Of a stretch of DNA of 64,000 bases, positions 1 through 8,736 are shown one piece after another (the first letter of the stretch is position 1; each line of letters opens with the position of its first letter). Origin of the DNA: JAKJEP01 sp964580995 (GTDB lineage: Bacteria > Planctomycetota > Phycisphaerae > Sedimentisphaerales > SM23-30); assembly GCA_964580995.1 (NCBI GenBank), contig CAZOMV010000005.1, positions 1-64,000 on the forward strand, read 5' to 3'. The position numbers and the translations under genes are program-made. The notes under the pieces are model-generated. The model saw only the letters and a program-made list of their open reading frames with translations, made no database searches and was not told where the DNA came from.

Positions 1-1
1 A

Positions 2-88
2 AAAGATAACATGGGGCAGAAAACCGTCAATCTGAACCAGAGGGAATACAGGAATGAGGTGGTTTCAGGCCCGACAGGGACACTTTAA
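2..88 (+). CDS. C-terminal end of an upstream gene (partial)
   Basis: An uninterrupted frame of 28 codons enters from the left edge and stops at TAA 86-88. It reads KDNMGQKTVNL and ends GPTGTL. It is followed by about 230 bases of AT-richer non-coding sequence. This is probably the tail of a gene lying mostly outside the window. The fragment is too short to identify and could be a chance open frame. Confidence 0.35.
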   Translation, partial: KDNMGQKTVNLNQREYRNEVVSGPTGTL

Positions 89-316
89 AGTACTGTATAT
101 TCAGGATTTATATTTATCAACGGCCGTGTCAGCCACTTTGTACTTGTTTTTTTAGTCGAAATGTTATATCATTGAACCTATTCCATATCGCCGATGCTGT
201 AAGAGATGAGAATCTGAGGTAAAAGCATTAGCAAAAGGAAAAATATGGAATAAAACAAGATTACGAAATTAGTAGTGATTGTAACCAAACACTACAGTCC
301 GACAGGAGGCGGAGAA
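89..316. other. Intergenic leader of the dockerin protein gene
   Basis: No gene is visible here. The stretch is AT-rich and ends in a strong ribosome-binding site, AGGAGG at 304-309, placed seven bases before the ATG at 317. No convincing promoter pair or terminator was picked out. Confidence 0.4.
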
Positions 317-3300
317 ATGTGTAAATCAGTACAAGTTGTTACAAAGGGTGCAAATTGGGCGATAGGGGGTGTTCTTGTTATGGCGCTGCTGGCATGGGCC
401 CTGCCCCTTCAGGCGGATAATGGGGTGCACAACTGCTATTGGGCCCACGCCGGCGTTCCGGGCGACTGGTCGGGCCCCGGCAATTGGAATCCGCACGAAC
501 CCACCTCGGAAAACGGTATACTGCTCTTCATCAGCGACCCCAGCGTTCCCTATGTCAGCGTCACGCAACCCGGCGAAATCTGCACCAAGATCAGGCTGGG
601 CGATGAAACTTTCGGCAGTTCCGCCCGTCTCGATATCGTCAACGGCGATCTGACCGCCACCGACTGGACCTTTGTCGGTTACTCCACGATGTATAACCAC
701 ATGGCCCACATGTATCAGAGTGGCGGAACCTTCAACGCCAACATGCTGGCCATCGGCTACGGCTATCCCACGGGTACTTTAATGCGCAGCCCGGGCACCT
801 ACCACATGGATGGCGGCGTCCTCAACTGCAATGCCCTGCATATCTCCTATTACAGCAACGGCAACTTCATACAAACTGGCGGACTGGTTAAAGCTACAGA
901 CGGGGTATATATTTCATTCTATGCTGGCTACGATAATCAGGCAACGGGTAACTACGATTTCCAGGGCGGGCGGTTGGAAACCAAGCTTTTCTATGTCGGC
1001 GGCGGCTACCAGGGCAACCTCAATATCAACAGCGGCACCACGACCTATATCAGCGAACTGCTGGAATTCATGAGCAACGCCAATTTCACCACGTCCGGCG
1101 GCGTCCTGATCCACATGAACGACGCGGCGATCCCGCCCACCAAAACCGCCGATTTCAACAACCGCACCTCCAGTTCGAGCCAGTTGGCCGGGCTGGAAAA
1201 TGTCACGCTGCTCTTTGACGCCTCGGTGCCGGCTGACACCGCCTACTACGAAGTGGCCGGCAAGGACCTGGGTGACGCCCCGGAAGGCTTTGCCGACAAC
1301 TTCGTCCTGGCTGAACTTTCCCTGGGACCCAACGCCCGCGTTAATCTGCGCGACTCCAGGGATAATCAACCCGCCTGGTCGGGGCACGAAGCCCTCTACG
1401 TCAAACACCTGCGCCTGGCCGCCGGCTCGATCCTCTATCGCAACTGCTACAGTATTTATTACCAGACCCTCGAAAACCTCGGCGGCACCATCGAGGAGGG
1501 AACCAACTGCGCCGTGCTGAACATCTCGACCGACAAAGCCTCCATCCCCAGCAACGGCTCCGCCACAGCCGTGATTACCGCACAATTGCTGCTTTACGGC
1601 GGGGCGGCCCCCAACCAGCCGGTGACCCTCCAGACCGACCTCGGCTATCTCATCGATCCGGCTACGCAGAATCCTGTCACCCAACTGACCCTCAACACCG
1701 ACAGCCAGGGCAGGGTCATCGTCATCTTCCGCGCCGCGGACGAGGCGGCCCTGGCGACTGTCACCGCCGAATACCCGCCCCGCAGTCTCACCGACGATTG
1801 CACCGTGGACATGGTGGAATACGGCCTGTACCTGATGGCTGTCGATGAGGCCCGCTACCTGTCCGTGCCCGGCCGCGAGCCTGACAATCCGGTGATTCGC
1901 TCCTTCGGCTTCGGAGGACACCCCGAGGTCACGCGTAATGGCGTCACGGAGATTCCCATGATGCTGGAGCTGTCCGGGGTGGATGTCGGCGGCCAGGTCA
2001 TCGAATTGTCTTCCGTCGCCCAGGATCAGACTGCCGAGCTGGGCCACGGGGCCATCCAATTCCCGGCCGAGGTCACCACTGACAGCCAGGGCCAGGCCTT
2101 TTTCAACGTCAGCATCTCCACCTTGAACGAATATAAAATATATAACGTGGGCGAACTACCGAATATCAACGTGGTGGACCTGACCGCCAGGGTGAAAACC
2201 GATCCGGCGGTCACCGACAGCCAGGAGTTGCCGGTTGTCGAGAACTACGAACTGATTATCGATCACTACGAGAATGACATCGAACACGGCCTAATATGGA
2301 CGGATAATGACTACTATTTTCATGTGCTATGGTCGATCAATCCGGCTCTGGCCACCAGCGTGCGTTCGGCAGCCAAGGGGTACGCCGGCCTGTTGACCGA
2401 CGCCCTGGTCCATATCGCTCCCCAGCGTTTCTGGGAAATGGAGATTTTCACCTGCGGCGGGTACCAGAGACAGGTGCTCTACCTGCTGGATTCGTTGCGG
2501 CTAAGCTCCACCGAAAGCTGGATTATGAACGGATTTGATTTCGGTCCGATCATGCAACTGGGTGGCGCTCATCAAGCCGCGGCCATCTGGACCCACGAGC
2601 GAACCTGCTGGGATGTGCTTTTTTCCACCGTGCTCGATCCCTGGCCGACGCAGGATCCCAAAGACGGGGTATATGACTGGTTTACGTGGCTGGCCACCAT
2701 CGGGTTGAGAATGCCCTTCGTCGGCCAGGTGCTGGAACTAAATACCGACGCCGGCTCCAGCGACGAATACATTAACTCCCATTATCCCAACAAAAGTCTG
2801 CCGTATCCGCCCGAGCCCTATTGGAGCTACACTCTGATGGAACCGCCGCAACCGGCTTTGATCGTGGATTGTCCGGTGAATATCATGTTCACCGACGGCA
2901 GCGGCCTGCGCACCGGAAATCTTACCAACGGTGATCCTAATCAGCCGCAGTTCATCGCCGAGATTCCCGGTTTGGACTGGATGCCGTTCGTACTGCCCGA
3001 CGGCACGCTGGCCTGGTTGTTCAAGATGCCGGAGAATTGGCTGGATCTGGAGATGACCGGCTACGACGACGGCGATTTCACCCTGTATCTGCTGGACGGA
3101 ACAGGCGCAGCCACTGCTTATACCCAGGGGACGGTCGCTGCCGGCCAGACGGCGCACGTTGTTTTCGATCCGGCGGTGACGGCGGCCCCCGCGGTGGTCT
3201 TTGCCGACGGGCGGACAATCTTGCCGGATGACATCCTGAACCTGGGCGTCTGGCACTATGACGGCCTGACGGAAAAGTCATCCACCCTGTTGACCCTGAC

Positions 3301-4336
3301 CAATAATACCGCCGTGGCCCTTCACGCGCCGTTATGGCTGGTCATCGAGAACGTCTTTCCGGCGTCGGTGTCGCTGGCCGATCCCAATGGCGTCACGCCG
3401 CAGGGCCAGCCCTATCTCGATTTAAGCTCCCTGCTGAGCGGCGGCGTCCTTACGCCGAATCAGAGCGTCAGCCGCACGATTACCTTCAGCAATCCTGATC
3501 GCATCCGGTTCGACGTGGACGGCGAGCTGCGCGGCCTGACCGACACGTCTGCGGCGGCCACCGCCCGGCTGGCGGCCCGATTCGTCGGCTTGACCCCCTG
3601 CGAATCGGACGGCTACCCAACGTACGATCTGGCCGAGAATAATTCCTCCCAATGGGAATTCTGGGCCGCCGAGTCGCAGCCGGAGAATTCCGTCGTCCTT
3701 GATGATACCAACAACAAAATCGCCGGCTCTGCTTCCATCTGGGGCATGACCGATGGCGGATTCGACACCTGCCTGCGCTACCCGCTGACGCAGAACGCCG
3801 CCTGGGACCTCACGCACGCCGGGCTGCTCCATCTGAGTCTTTTTGTTGCCAACGGCAACGAATTCCAGGAAGGCCCCTGGATTCGCCTGCTGACCGATGC
3901 GGATAATTTCTTCGAATACCGCTTCTACCAGGACGGCGGCCTCCCCGTGCTGCTCAATGATTGCCGCGTCTATTGGCAGAGTTATCAGATCCCCCTGGAC
4001 GCGCCGGACAATGAAAATAACGGCTGGCGGCGAACGGTCCAGGGCACGCCGAATATCGCCCAGATTAATTACCTGGAGATTCACGCCGACACCTGGGATT
4101 CCGGCTTCCTGCTCTGGACGGATGATCTGCGTTTCGCTCCCCCGATGTCGCCGGAGGCTGACCTCAACGCCGATTGCACGGTGGATATGGATGACCTGAT
4201 GATTTTCTCCGAAAAATGGACGCAGTGCGATTGTACTCCCACAGTCTGCGCCGGTGCGGACGTCAACGGGGATACCCGCGTGGACCTCCGCGACTACGCC
4301 CAATTGGCCCAGAACTGGCTCGAAGAGGGAATGTAG
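317..4336 (+). CDS. Large secreted dockerin-tailed protein
   Basis: The protein has 1339 residues and begins with a long signal sequence whose hydrophobic core reads WAIGGVLVMALLAWALPLQA. The ATG at 317 is preferred over an in-frame GTG at 275 because AGGAGG lies seven bases upstream of it. After the signal there is a WSGPGNWNP motif and a Gly/Asn/Thr-rich region (about 40-330) that looks like the beta-solenoid passenger of planctomycete surface proteins. Two invasin-like Ig domains follow, near residues 420-510 and 560-640, both containing a TDSQG motif. The middle and the part after residue 660 are unrecognised. The C-terminus carries two EF-hand-like segments (DLNADCTVDMDDL and DVNGDTRVDLRDY), a type I dockerin pair. 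Such tails bind calcium and usually anchor proteins to a cohesin or the cell surface; no cohesin is in the window. The enzymatic function, if any, is unknown. Confidence 0.8.
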   Translation: MCKSVQVVTKGANWAIGGVLVMALLAWALPLQADNGVHNCYWAHAGVPGDWSGPGNWNPHEPTSENGILLFISDPSVPYVSVTQPGEICTKIRLGDETFGSSARLDIVNGDLTATDWTFVGYSTMYNHMAHMYQSGGTFNANMLAIGYGYPTGTLMRSPGTYHMDGGVLNCNALHISYYSNGNFIQTGGLVKATDGVYISFYAGYDNQATGNYDFQGGRLETKLFYVGGGYQGNLNINSGTTTYISELLEFMSNANFTTSGGVLIHMNDAAIPPTKTADFNNRTSSSSQLAGLENVTLLFDASVPADTAYYEVAGKDLGDAPEGFADNFVLAELSLGPNARVNLRDSRDNQPAWSGHEALYVKHLRLAAGSILYRNCYSIYYQTLENLGGTIEEGTNCAVLNISTDKASIPSNGSATAVITAQLLLYGGAAPNQPVTLQTDLGYLIDPATQNPVTQLTLNTDSQGRVIVIFRAADEAALATVTAEYPPRSLTDDCTVDMVEYGLYLMAVDEARYLSVPGREPDNPVIRSFGFGGHPEVTRNGVTEIPMMLELSGVDVGGQVIELSSVAQDQTAELGHGAIQFPAEVTTDSQGQAFFNVSISTLNEYKIYNVGELPNINVVDLTARVKTDPAVTDSQELPVVENYELIIDHYENDIEHGLIWTDNDYYFHVLWSINPALATSVRSAAKGYAGLLTDALVHIAPQRFWEMEIFTCGGYQRQVLYLLDSLRLSSTESWIMNGFDFGPIMQLGGAHQAAAIWTHERTCWDVLFSTVLDPWPTQDPKDGVYDWFTWLATIGLRMPFVGQVLELNTDAGSSDEYINSHYPNKSLPYPPEPYWSYTLMEPPQPALIVDCPVNIMFTDGSGLRTGNLTNGDPNQPQFIAEIPGLDWMPFVLPDGTLAWLFKMPENWLDLEMTGYDDGDFTLYLLDGTGAATAYTQGTVAAGQTAHVVFDPAVTAAPAVVFADGRTILPDDILNLGVWHYDGLTEKSSTLLTLTNNTAVALHAPLWLVIENVFPASVSLADPNGVTPQGQPYLDLSSLLSGGVLTPNQSVSRTITFSNPDRIRFDVDGELRGLTDTSAAATARLAARFVGLTPCESDGYPTYDLAENNSSQWEFWAAESQPENSVVLDDTNNKIAGSASIWGMTDGGFDTCLRYPLTQNAAWDLTHAGLLHLSLFVANGNEFQEGPWIRLLTDADNFFEYRFYQDGGLPVLLNDCRVYWQSYQIPLDAPDNENNGWRRTVQGTPNIAQINYLEIHADTWDSGFLLWTDDLRFAPPMSPEADLNADCTVDMDDLMIFSEKWTQCDCTPTVCAGADVNGDTRVDLRDYAQLAQNWLEEGM

Positions 4337-4468
4337 AGAATCCCAACGATCCAACCGCAAGGATAAATACCAATGATCTAATCAGCAATAACCTGGGATC
4401 ATAAGGTATTTCATATTGATAATCCATATACCCGAAGGAAACTATTGTTTTTCCCGCCCGCAATTGGC

Positions 4469-4497
4469 TTGTAAAGGCTCCCGGAAAAATTTATACT
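4469..4497 (+). promoter_or_regulatory. Putative sigma70-type promoter
   Basis: TTGTAA at 4469-4474 and TATACT at 4492-4497 are separated by 17 bases. They lie in the 312-base AT-rich gap between the dockerin gene and the ECF sigma gene, about 150 bases before the sigma start. The rest of this gap holds no gene. This is a motif match only. Confidence 0.35.
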
Positions 4498-4648
4498 ACA
4501 AACGCCAATTTTTTTGGTAATGTAAAGTGCTGTTAAATATGATTTTATAAAAATTTTTCGAATTTCGAAATTTTTTGCGTCCAAAAATGGCAGGGAGCGC
4601 TGTCTATATGGTGAAAAAAACGCTCCCCTGGATGGAGAACAAAAGGTT

Positions 4649-5185
4649 TTGCTGACGGACGTTGAGCTAATTCAGGCAGTGCTGCAAGGCAACCCGGAAG
4701 CGTTTACTCCGTTGATAAGGCGTTACGAGTATGTGGTTCGTGCGATAGCCGCCGCGATTTTGGGTGACTGGGATGAGGCCCAGGATGCCGCCCAGGAGGC
4801 CTTTTACAAGGCCTATGAAAACCTGGCGGCCCTAAAAAGACCAGAAACCTTCCGATGGTGGTTGTTCCAGATTGCCCGTCGGCAGGCCTTAACTTTACGG
4901 AAAGAAAAAAGTAAATATATGCGTCTGAACAGGCCGGTAGCAGTTTCGGCCCCGATCAGCCGGGCGCAACTCGATGAGGAAACCAGACTACTGCTGCAGG
5001 CGATCAGCAAACTGCCGCAACAACAGCAACTGGTAGTCATGCTGCGGCATTTTGACGGCCATTCGGATGAGGAGATCGCCGAAATAATCGGCAGTTCGCG
5101 CGGGGCCGTGAACAAACTGCTGGCGAGAGCCTATAAAAATCTGAAGGTTTATTGTAAGGACTGGATCGATGAATCCGGAGAATGA
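4649..5185 (+). CDS. RNA polymerase sigma factor, ECF subfamily
   Basis: The protein has 178 residues, the usual ECF length. Region 2 is seen around residues 10-80 (LIRRYEYVVRAIA, then DAAQEAFYKAYENL and FRWWLFQIARRQAL). Region 4 is at residues 110-170 (LPQQQQLVVMLRHF, then SDEEIAEIIGSSRGAVNKLLARA), a helix-turn-helix for the -35 element. The start is a TTG preceded by AAAAGG. The gene overlaps the next one by 17 bases, so sigma and membrane partner are translated as a pair. This is how planctomycete ECF factors are commonly paired with a membrane-bound inhibitor. The signal sensed is unknown. Confidence 0.9.
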   Translation: MLTDVELIQAVLQGNPEAFTPLIRRYEYVVRAIAAAILGDWDEAQDAAQEAFYKAYENLAALKRPETFRWWLFQIARRQALTLRKEKSKYMRLNRPVAVSAPISRAQLDEETRLLLQAISKLPQQQQLVVMLRHFDGHSDEEIAEIIGSSRGAVNKLLARAYKNLKVYCKDWIDESGE

Positions 5186-5781
5186 AAAAATAGCACGAAA
5201 ACTCGATGAGCTGGGGCAAACGCTCATCAGTCAGGGATCCCTGGCGGAAGATGTCATGCAGCGGATACGCAGCCGTGCATCTTCCCGCCTCGACCTGCCG
5301 GCTAAGGGGAATCTATCCCTTATCTATATTCTCAAACCGGCCCTGACCCTGGCAGCCTGCCTGATGCTGGTAACCGGTATTTGGCTGGCCTTGTATGCCA
5401 AAACCCAGCCGGCCTTCTATAGTCAGATTAAGGCAGCCATTGACAATTCAGATCATTTCTACCAGGTAACGGAAAATATTTCGGATGGACAGGAACTGAC
5501 CCTGTGTAAACTCTGGTATGACCGTAAGGAAGGGCTGATACACCAGTCCTGGCAAAATGGGAAAAAAATCAGCGAAATCGTCGATGACGGCAAAAATCGC
5601 TGGTTCCGGTATCCCGATGGCAACTCCATGCAGCTCAAAAGCATTCGCGAACCGGGGAAAATGGACTTTATTCTCACCCTGATTGAAAGATTCAGCCGGA
5701 ATATCGACCGTAGCCCATTGGGAGATCAGAAAATCGATGGTGATTTCTGTGAATGTTATGTCCTGTACAATCCCGATTATT
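5169..5781 (+). CDS. Membrane-anchored ECF partner with LolA-like domain (3' end lost in gap)
   Basis: About 204 codons are visible before the N-run. A cytoplasmic N-terminus of about 48 residues is followed by one membrane helix (about 49-76, ALTLAACLMLVTGIWLALYA) and a periplasmic domain. That domain has the W-Y-D and D-G-K-N-R-W-F-R-Y-P pattern of LolA/outer-membrane-lipoprotein-like folds found next to ECF sigma genes. No HxxxCxxC zinc finger is present, so it is not a classical ZAS anti-sigma factor. It overlaps the upstream sigma gene and is presumably its regulator. The duplicated fragment at 6817-7224 shows what the missing C-terminus probably looks like, about 100 further residues ending IKIYT. 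Confidence 0.75.
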
Positions 5782-5881
5782 NNNNNNNNNNNNNNNNNNN
5801 NNNNNNNNNNNNNNNNNNNNNNNNNNNNNNNNNNNNNNNNNNNNNNNNNNNNNNNNNNNNNNNNNNNNNNNNNNNNNNNNN
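5782..5881. other. Assembly gap (100 N)
   Basis: Exactly 100 N replace real sequence, the conventional placeholder length for a gap of unknown size. Aligning the flanks to the second copy of the duplication places the missing part opposite 6923-7318. If the first copy is complete, about 396 bases are missing, and downstream distances here are understated by about 296 bases. The open frames that appear to run through the N-run are artefacts. Confidence 0.95.
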
Positions 5882-6699
5882 TCCTGGTCGTCATCGCGAT
5901 TATCGCGATTCTGGTCTCCATCCTCATGCCCGCTCTATCAAGAATTAGAGACTCGGCCCGTATGGTTGTCTGCAAAACCAACCTGAAGGCGCTGGGTTTC
6001 GGCACCATTCAATATGCCAAAGATCACGAAGAAAAGATTCCCTGCTGGGGGATTGAGTTTGATGAGTGCGCCGTACATAGTACAGGCCCCTGGAACGCTC
6101 CAAATGCCGAACAATTGGCTCGTGCTTTTGAATGGGGTTTTATCTGGGAGTATGCCAACGCTGCAAAAAGTTATGCCTGCCCCACGCTGAATAATAAAAT
6201 GAATCCCAAACTGAGAGTAGGCACAGCTCTGCACAGTAATGAGGTTTGGGGCTGGCCAGGTACTGATTCAGCAGGCAATCTGCCCGGACCGATGTGGAGT
6301 TATTCGGTCAATGGAGAGCCGGGCAGGACCGGGGCGAGAGATAGTCAATGGCGAGCCAATCCAGATCTGGTCAAGCCGTCCCCGTATGACGTTTTCATGT
6401 TGTACGAGCAGGATCAATCGGACTATGCCTCCTGGGATAACACTGTATCTTTGTTCAATCCGATCTATAATACCAACAACAATTCAGAGGATTCTATTGG
6501 CCGATACCACATGGTATCGGGGGAGATTAGTTATGTCGCTGGATCAACTTTCGATAACAGAAGGGGAAGCGGCAATCTGGTTTACTTTGACGGTCATGTC
6601 GGAGATATGAGTCTGGAGGAATATATCTCTCGTCGCAGCACAGCCAATGGTTCGTTGCAACTATTAGGCGGCCACGAGGGTTTTCCAGGATGGGATTAA
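5882..6699 (+). CDS. Type II secretion pseudopilin-like protein, copy 1 (5' end in gap)
   Basis: The visible frame starts inside the prepilin helix (LVVIAIIAILVSILMPALS), directly after the N-run, and ends at TAA 6697-6699. By comparison with copy 2 only about 15 residues are missing: the leader and the FTLVELL cleavage motif. It belongs to the DUF1559/'H-X9-DG' style of pseudopilins abundant in planctomycetes, with the C-terminal signature NLVYFDGHVGDM. It contains two conserved Cys (VCKTN and YACPTL). Compared with copy 2, changes cluster around EPGRTGARDSQW and in the GEISYVAGSTFDN stretch. It is probably an exported fibre- or envelope-associated protein; its exact role is unknown. Confidence 0.8.
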
Positions 6700-6723
6700 T
6701 TCTGCTAACATAGTAAAATATTT

Positions 6724-6753
6724 AAACCTGGGATGTTTTATATCCCAGGTTTT
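6724..6753 (+). terminator. Rho-independent terminator after pseudopilin copy 1
   Basis: AAACCTGGGAT at 6724-6734 pairs with ATCCCAGGTTT at 6742-6752 around a 7-base loop, followed by TTT. It lies 25 bases after the stop codon. A diverged counterpart follows copy 2. Confidence 0.8.
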
Positions 6754-6756
6754 CTA

Positions 6757-6815
6757 TTGGGATTTTGCGGGTCGGATTGAACCAGGCTGACCACCAGAAA
6801 ATCCAGGGTCCGGTT
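6757..6815 (-). pseudogene. Remnant of the minus-strand anti-sigma gene 3' end
   Basis: This stretch matches 8189-8247, the 3' end of the intact anti-sigma gene, with a few substitutions, and then breaks off. It has no start and no remaining domain. It was left behind by the tandem duplication. Confidence 0.75.
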
Positions 6816-6816
6816 C

Positions 6817-7224
6817 GCCCTGATTGAAAGATTCAGCCGAAATATCGACCGCAGCCCATTGGGAGACCAGAAAATCGATGGTGATTTCTGTGAATGTTAT
6901 GTCCTGTACAATCCCGATTATTCCCCTAATACCCGGTATTATCTCTGGATTGACGCCGAGAATCGCATCCGTATGTGCGAAATCCGGAAATTCAAGGATC
7001 TCAAATGGCAGCTATGCCAGCGGAATATCATCGAATACGACATCAACCTTGATCCGTCGCTCTTCGATGCCAATTCCAAACCTGGTACTAACAGGCCGAT
7101 GGAACAAACCATGGCCTCTAAAAACAAGCAGGATAATAGTTTAGCTTCCGGAACTGGTTTTCCCCATGATTATTTCCTTCATTCAATCCGCCCACAGCGG
7201 TTATATATAAAGATTTACACTTGA
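6817..7224 (+). pseudogene. Duplicated 3' fragment of the ECF-partner gene
   Basis: The frame opens at the duplication junction (ALIERFSRNIDRSPLGDQK) and runs 135 codons to TGA 7222-7224. Up to 6922 it matches 5676-5781 of the intact gene. It lacks the cytoplasmic part and membrane helix, so it is probably non-functional, although an internal ATG at 6859 could start a 121-residue product. It is useful because it shows the C-terminus hidden by the N-gap. Confidence 0.75.
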
Positions 7225-7243
7225 AATGTCATTATGATAAAAT
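7214..7243 (+). promoter_or_regulatory. Putative promoter of pseudopilin copy 2
   Basis: TTTACA at 7214-7219 and TAAAAT at 7238-7243 are 18 bases apart. They lie 35 bases before the ATG of the intact pseudopilin gene, which has AAGAAAGGA as ribosome-binding site. In copy 1 the equivalent sequence is inside the N-gap. This is a motif match only. Confidence 0.3.
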
Positions 7244-7278
7244 GGTTTTAGTTTTAACAAAGAAAGAAAGGATTTACA

Positions 7279-8130
7279 ATGCAAACCAAAAGAACTAAAG
7301 GATTTACGCTCGTCGAACTCCTGGTCGTCATCGCGATTATCGCGATTCTGGTCTCCATCCTCATGCCCGCTCTGTCAAGAATTAGAGACGCCGCCCGCAT
7401 GACTGTCTGCAAAACCAACCTGAAGGCGCTGGGTTTCGGAACCATTCAATACGCCAAAGATCACCAAGAAAAAATTCCCTGCTGGGGGATTGAGTTTGAT
7501 GAGTGTGCAGTACATAGTACAGGCCCCTGGAACGCTCCGAATGCCGAACAATTGGCTCATGCTTTTGAATGGGGTTTTATCTGGGAGTATGCCAACGCTG
7601 CAAAAAGTTATACCTGCCCCACGCTCAGCGATAAAATGAATCCCAAACAGAGAGTAGGCACAGCTCTGCACAGTGGTGAGGTTTGGGGCTGGCCAGGTAC
7701 TGATTCAGCAGGCAATCTGCCCGGACCGATGTGGAGTTATTCGGTCAATGGAGAAGCGGGCTACACCGGGCAACAAGATGCTTATGGGCGTGCCAATCCG
7801 GATCTGGTCAAGCCGTCCCCGTATGACGTTTTCATGTTGTACGAACAGGATCAATGGGACTATGCCTCCTGGGATAACAGTGTATCCCTGTTCAATCCGA
7901 TATATAATACCAACGATAACTCTGAAGATTCCATTGGCAGATACCACATGGTATCGGGGGACATTTACAGCAATACCACATCCTTCAATAAAGCAAGAGG
8001 AAGCGGCAATCTGGTGTACTTTGACGGCCATGTCGGAGATATGAGTCTGGAGGATTATGTCTCTCGTCGCAGCACAGTCAATGGTTCGCTGCAAATGTTA
8101 GGCGGCTACCGGGGTTTTCCTGGATGGTAA
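7279..8130 (+). CDS. Type II secretion pseudopilin-like protein, copy 2 (intact)
   Basis: The protein has 283 residues. A short basic leader (MQTKRTKG) is followed by FTLVELL, the prepilin peptidase cleavage and methylation motif, and a hydrophobic helix. The globular part carries CKTNLKALGFGTIQYAKDH, typical of DUF1559-like pseudopilins, and ends with NLVYFDGHVGDM, matching the 'H-X9-DG' tail. Prepilin peptidase would cleave before the Phe. The gene has its own ribosome-binding site and terminator, so it is likely monocistronic. It lies far from the main secretion cluster at 24.8-39.5 kb. The paralogue just upstream is the other half of the tandem duplication. Confidence 0.85.
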   Translation: MQTKRTKGFTLVELLVVIAIIAILVSILMPALSRIRDAARMTVCKTNLKALGFGTIQYAKDHQEKIPCWGIEFDECAVHSTGPWNAPNAEQLAHAFEWGFIWEYANAAKSYTCPTLSDKMNPKQRVGTALHSGEVWGWPGTDSAGNLPGPMWSYSVNGEAGYTGQQDAYGRANPDLVKPSPYDVFMLYEQDQWDYASWDNSVSLFNPIYNTNDNSEDSIGRYHMVSGDIYSNTTSFNKARGSGNLVYFDGHVGDMSLEDYVSRRSTVNGSLQMLGGYRGFPGW

Positions 8131-8157
8131 TAGTTCTGCTAAATAATTAAAATATTT

Positions 8158-8187
8158 AAACCTAGGATGTTAGGTCCCAGGTTTTTT
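8158..8187. terminator. Terminator between convergent pseudopilin and anti-sigma genes
   Basis: AAACCTAGGA at 8158-8167 pairs, with one mismatch, with TCCCAGGTTT at 8175-8184, followed by a T-run. The minus-strand anti-sigma stop codon (8170-8172) sits in the loop region, so the hairpin may serve both strands. Confidence 0.65.
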
Positions 8188-8736
8188 ATTGGGATTTTGC
8201 GGGTCGGATTGGACCAGGCTGACCACCAGGAAATCCAGGGCGCGGTTGGCGTCTTCGGTGATGCGGGACATTTCCTGCTGGAAGGGGCCGGCTGCCAGAG
8301 TTTGCAGGGAGCCATCCGTCCTGCCGGTGAAGGTATCCGCAGCGAAGCCGTGTTCGTATAGGGTCTCGGTAAAGGACTGCAATTCATTTTTCGGGGCCGG
8401 TTGCGGCAGAGTGGTAGATACACCCCAGTAAATGACACCCCCGGCCAGAACCACAACAAACACCGCCGCCGCCGCTCGCCAGGGCCGCAGAGACCGCCGC
8501 TGCCGTCCTTGCGACAAGGGCAGAGCCTGACCGGTCAGATCGACAAAAAGACGATTGAACATTCCGCCCGGGGCTTCCTGCTTCAGCCGATCCGCCATCA
8601 TCAAAGAAGTTTGATAGAACCTCCGGCAGGAATCGCACGTGCGGATATGCTCTTTCAGGCTTCCGGGCAATACCCGTTCCCCGTCCAGAACATGGGAAAT
8701 CCATACTCGATACAACCAGCAAAACATCTCCATCAC
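8170..8736 (-). CDS. Zinc-finger anti-sigma factor
   Basis: The protein has 188 residues. The N-terminal motif HIRTCDSC (H-x3-C-x2-C) is the zinc-binding signature of the ZAS anti-sigma domain, which holds the cognate ECF factor at the membrane. One membrane helix follows at about residues 87-108 (AAAAVFVVVLAGGVIYWGVS). A periplasmic tail of about 80 residues has no recognised fold. The start is GTG 8736 or ATG 8733, both overlapping the stop of the upstream sigma gene, so translation is coupled. Its 3' end was copied into the 1.43-kb tandem duplication. Confidence 0.85.
   Translation of the reverse strand: MMEMFCWLYRVWISHVLDGERVLPGSLKEHIRTCDSCRRFYQTSLMMADRLKQEAPGGMFNRLFVDLTGQALPLSQGRQRRSLRPWRAAAAVFVVVLAGGVIYWGVSTTLPQPAPKNELQSFTETLYEHGFAADTFTGRTDGSLQTLAAGPFQQEMSRITEDANRALDFLVVSLVQSDPQNPNKKPGT

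Larger units (their letters stand above)
5675..8247. repeat. Tandem duplication of a ~1.43-kb segment
   Basis: Copy 1 covers about 5675-6815 (with the N-gap inside) and copy 2 about 6816-8247. Each holds the 3' part of the ECF-partner gene, a pseudopilin gene, a terminator hairpin and the 3' end of the minus-strand anti-sigma gene. At the junction near 6815-6818 the sequence jumps from the anti-sigma 3' end straight into the inside of the ECF-partner gene. The copies are very similar but not identical. The pseudopilin C-terminal parts differ most. Confidence 0.9.

Noticed and set aside
914..2059. A minus-strand open frame of 381 codons
   Set aside because: It is antisense to the dockerin protein, with no start signal and no domain.
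5683..6699. A single 338-codon frame running through the N-run
   Set aside because: It joins an out-of-frame part of the ECF-partner gene to the pseudopilin across unknown bases. Copy 2 shows two separate genes with a gap between them.
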